A stretch of 64,000 nucleotides of DNA, taken from NCBI GenBank assembly GCA_947172415.1, contig OX359194.1, positions 8,227,901 to 8,291,900 on the forward strand. The letters are read 5' to 3'. Origin of the DNA: Chondrosia reniformis (Eukaryota > Porifera > Demospongiae > Chondrillida > Chondrillidae). The notes beneath the pieces are model-generated. The model worked only from the letters and a program-made list of their open reading frames with translations, was not told the DNA's origin and made no database searches. Below, one piece after another: positions 62,236-64,000 of this stretch (its first letter is position 1; each line of letters starts with the position of its first letter). A program made the translations under genes and the position numbers.

Positions 62236-63240
62236 ATGGCCGCCAAACGATTGCTAGAAAATTTGGTCAGAAATGCCGAATCGCATAATAAGGTTAGTGT
62301 ATTTCTGACCTTTCCGTGTAAGTTCTGTGTGATCTGTTGTTCTTAAAGTAGCATCTAAGCTGACGGACATCATAATTTACATTTCTGTCCAAAGATAGAC
62401 TCAGGAAGAGAAGGAAATGTGGAGACTAAAAGAAAAGGAAGAGAAGGAAAAAGAAAAAGCTAAATGGAAGACGGAATCTCTAAGGAAGCGATACTCTGAA
62501 AATAGCAAATGTGGACTAAAGAGAAGGTTTGTTTAATTATTTATTTGGTCTTCCAGGGGGTTCTGTGAAAGAATTACAACACATATATTAGATTACCTTA
62601 GTATATTGTAACTTGCACTGTATATATAATAAGTCTGTCATTGATGAATGCTTTGCTTTATCACCATTTTACATATACTTGTTTGTTACACTGTGATGGT
62701 CATTCTACCCTTGCTGTTTTCCCTCATCTGTGACACTAGTCATTCACGTAAAGAAAGTGAAGTTTCACATCAAAGGGCTAACAAATACCAAAGGGAACTC
62801 ATGAAGATGGAAGAAGCTGATGATACAAGGTAGTTAGTCTAAGAGCTTGGAACTTGTATTTGTATATACCCATGTATTATACCTATATATACCTGTACTA
62901 CCTGTATAAATATACCTGTATCTATTATTATTATTAATATTAAAGTATTATACCTTTTACTGGTAATAGGACAGGTCACCTATTGACCTTAATTTACCAT
63001 TTTGCATTTTAACTAGAAAATTTATTTAATTGTCAATATATCTGGAATGATGCAATATGTACTTGCTAACCTTCCTGTAGGTGGGGTCATGGAGGCTTTA
63101 AGGAGCACCATCCAGAGGAGTTTGCTGTCTCAACTAGTGATAGTGACAATTTAGAAAGCAATAAACCGGTTCCAAAGAGAAAGAAGAAATTAAAGAAGTC
63201 AAAACATAAACATAAAAAACATAAGAAAAAGCATAAATGA
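62236..63240 (+). CDS. NKAPD1: NKAPD1 (C11orf57)-like nuclear protein (144 aa)
   Basis: Four exons: 62236-62292, 62399-62526, 62740-62829, 63081-63240; 435 nt. It matches vertebrate NKAPD1 at both conserved blocks: NLVRNAESHNKTQEEKEMWR (vertebrate [20 protein letters not shown]), and RWGHGGFKEHHPEEF spanning the last splice junction (vertebrate RWGHSGYKELYPEEF). Between them is a charged Lys/Glu helix; the end is a Lys/His-rich basic tail, expected to be nuclear. It is much shorter than the human protein (about 290 aa), which has a longer basic/Ser tail. Cellular function of the family is poorly defined. It shares a 45-bp promoter gap with AP-1 mu. Confidence 0.85.
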
Positions 63241-64000
63241 TTTATAAAGTAGATATCTGCTATTTTTAACCTTACATGAGTTTGATTACATGTACAAATT
63301 TGATATAGTAACTCTTAGCTTTAATTTCATTTTACATTCCTGATTTTCCTAATTCGTTTCTTTCTTTCTTTCCCCTTTTTTCATTTCCTTCCACACTGTA
63401 GGTATTTGCATACTGCTGTTCATCACCCCACCACTGGTCTTCCATGATTCTTCTCTGCCAGTAATTAGGTTAACTCTGGAACCGTCCCAGCAAATCTGTT
63501 GGGTTTCATGATGCCATTGTTAAGGGACTTGATACACCACCCCTCTCTTATTCTCTGGAATACACATCATGTAGACTATATGCATCTTTCTTTTTTCCCT
63601 TTTTTCTTTTTCGTTTTATATTTTCTTCCTTTTTTCCTTTTTTCCCTTTTTTCGTTTTCGTTCTTCCTTTTTCCTTTTTTTCTTTTTCTCTTTGCTTTCC
63701 TCCTTTTTCCCCTTTTTTCCTCTTTCAACGCGAATGTTATTTGCCCGCAATCATAGGGACGTGGGCCAGCCTCTGCAATAATTTACAAGAGTATACTGAA
63801 TGCTTACATAGATCATGGATAAACTAACCTCTTCCGTGCATAGATTTATGCATTTGTGATTAGCTGAGTTATTATCTTTTAATACTAATCTCATTACGAA
63901 TTTATAATTTATCAACAATTGGGATTGTATAAAACCACTGCACAATGATCATTTTTGTTTGACAATTCTGAAATATACATGTACATGGTTCTAAATTGAA
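63241..64000. other. Downstream region with long pyrimidine tracts
   Basis: About 760 bp after the NKAPD1 stop. 63350-63400 and 63585-63730 are nearly pure C/T on the plus strand and give a meaningless Phe-rich ORF. No gene recognised; an exon of a neighbouring gene could begin beyond the window. Confidence 0.5.

Noticed and set aside
63499..63756. Phe-rich plus-strand ORF of 85 codons
   Set aside because: It arises from long C/T tracts and has no recognisable domain or splice context.

Overview
The window reads as nuclear DNA of an early-branching marine animal, most likely a sponge (inferred). Every gene is intron-rich, with GT-AG introns of roughly 50-1500 bp. Intergenic gaps are mostly 50-500 bp, the DNA is AT-rich with many minisatellites and small palindromic elements, and the gene set is animal (Bora, VLK-type secreted kinase, receptor guanylate cyclase, Ig-superfamily receptor, AP-1 mu). 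I built 14 multi-exon gene models by hand. In each, exon phases are compatible end to end and the summed coding length is an exact multiple of three.

Layout. 1-37950 is a run of seven minus-strand genes: a VLK-like secretory kinase (79-2267); two tandem paralogues (2487-9449 and 9701-14860); Bora (15786-21166); an SREK1IP1-like splicing protein (21563-22606); an Ig-superfamily receptor (22973-31275); and the spliceosomal cyclophilin CWC27 (31506-37950). The two paralogues share a signal peptide, an N-terminal His copper-monooxygenase-like (LPMO-like) domain, two EGF-like domains and two DOMON domains. From 37951 on, genes form divergent pairs: CWC27 / Roc-COR-like GTPase with a death-fold-like tail (38032-43417); DBT (43789-46300) / orphan single-pass protein (46404-47589); CTU1 (48059-49511) / ZIP transporter (49670-51014); AP-1 mu (57780-62190) / NKAPD1-like protein (62236-63240). 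A receptor guanylate cyclase (51453-57534) lies between the last two pairs. The four divergent gaps are only 45-158 bp.

The most unusual locus is the LPMO-like/EGF/DOMON/DOMON tandem pair. In fungi a DOMON-fold b-type cytochrome (the cellobiose dehydrogenase cytochrome domain) supplies electrons to separate copper LPMOs. Here both kinds of module sit in one cell-surface polypeptide, with Met and His residues at the places expected for heme ligands and at conserved spacing. The first DOMON also carries a pure Gly-Glu tract encoded by an expandable hexanucleotide repeat (97 residues in one paralogue, 41 in the other), next to an 85-nt block identical between the paralogues. One copy ends in a transmembrane helix, the other in a GPI-type hydrophobic tail. 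Functions here are inferred from sequence pattern alone.

Repeats: a Bora-intron minisatellite whose unit copies the adjacent splice donor; a degraded Penelope-like retroelement with GIY-YIG remnants; several MITE-like palindromes; tRNA-derived SINE-like fragments; and about ten minisatellites. I saw no rRNA, no intact tRNA and no CRISPR array.
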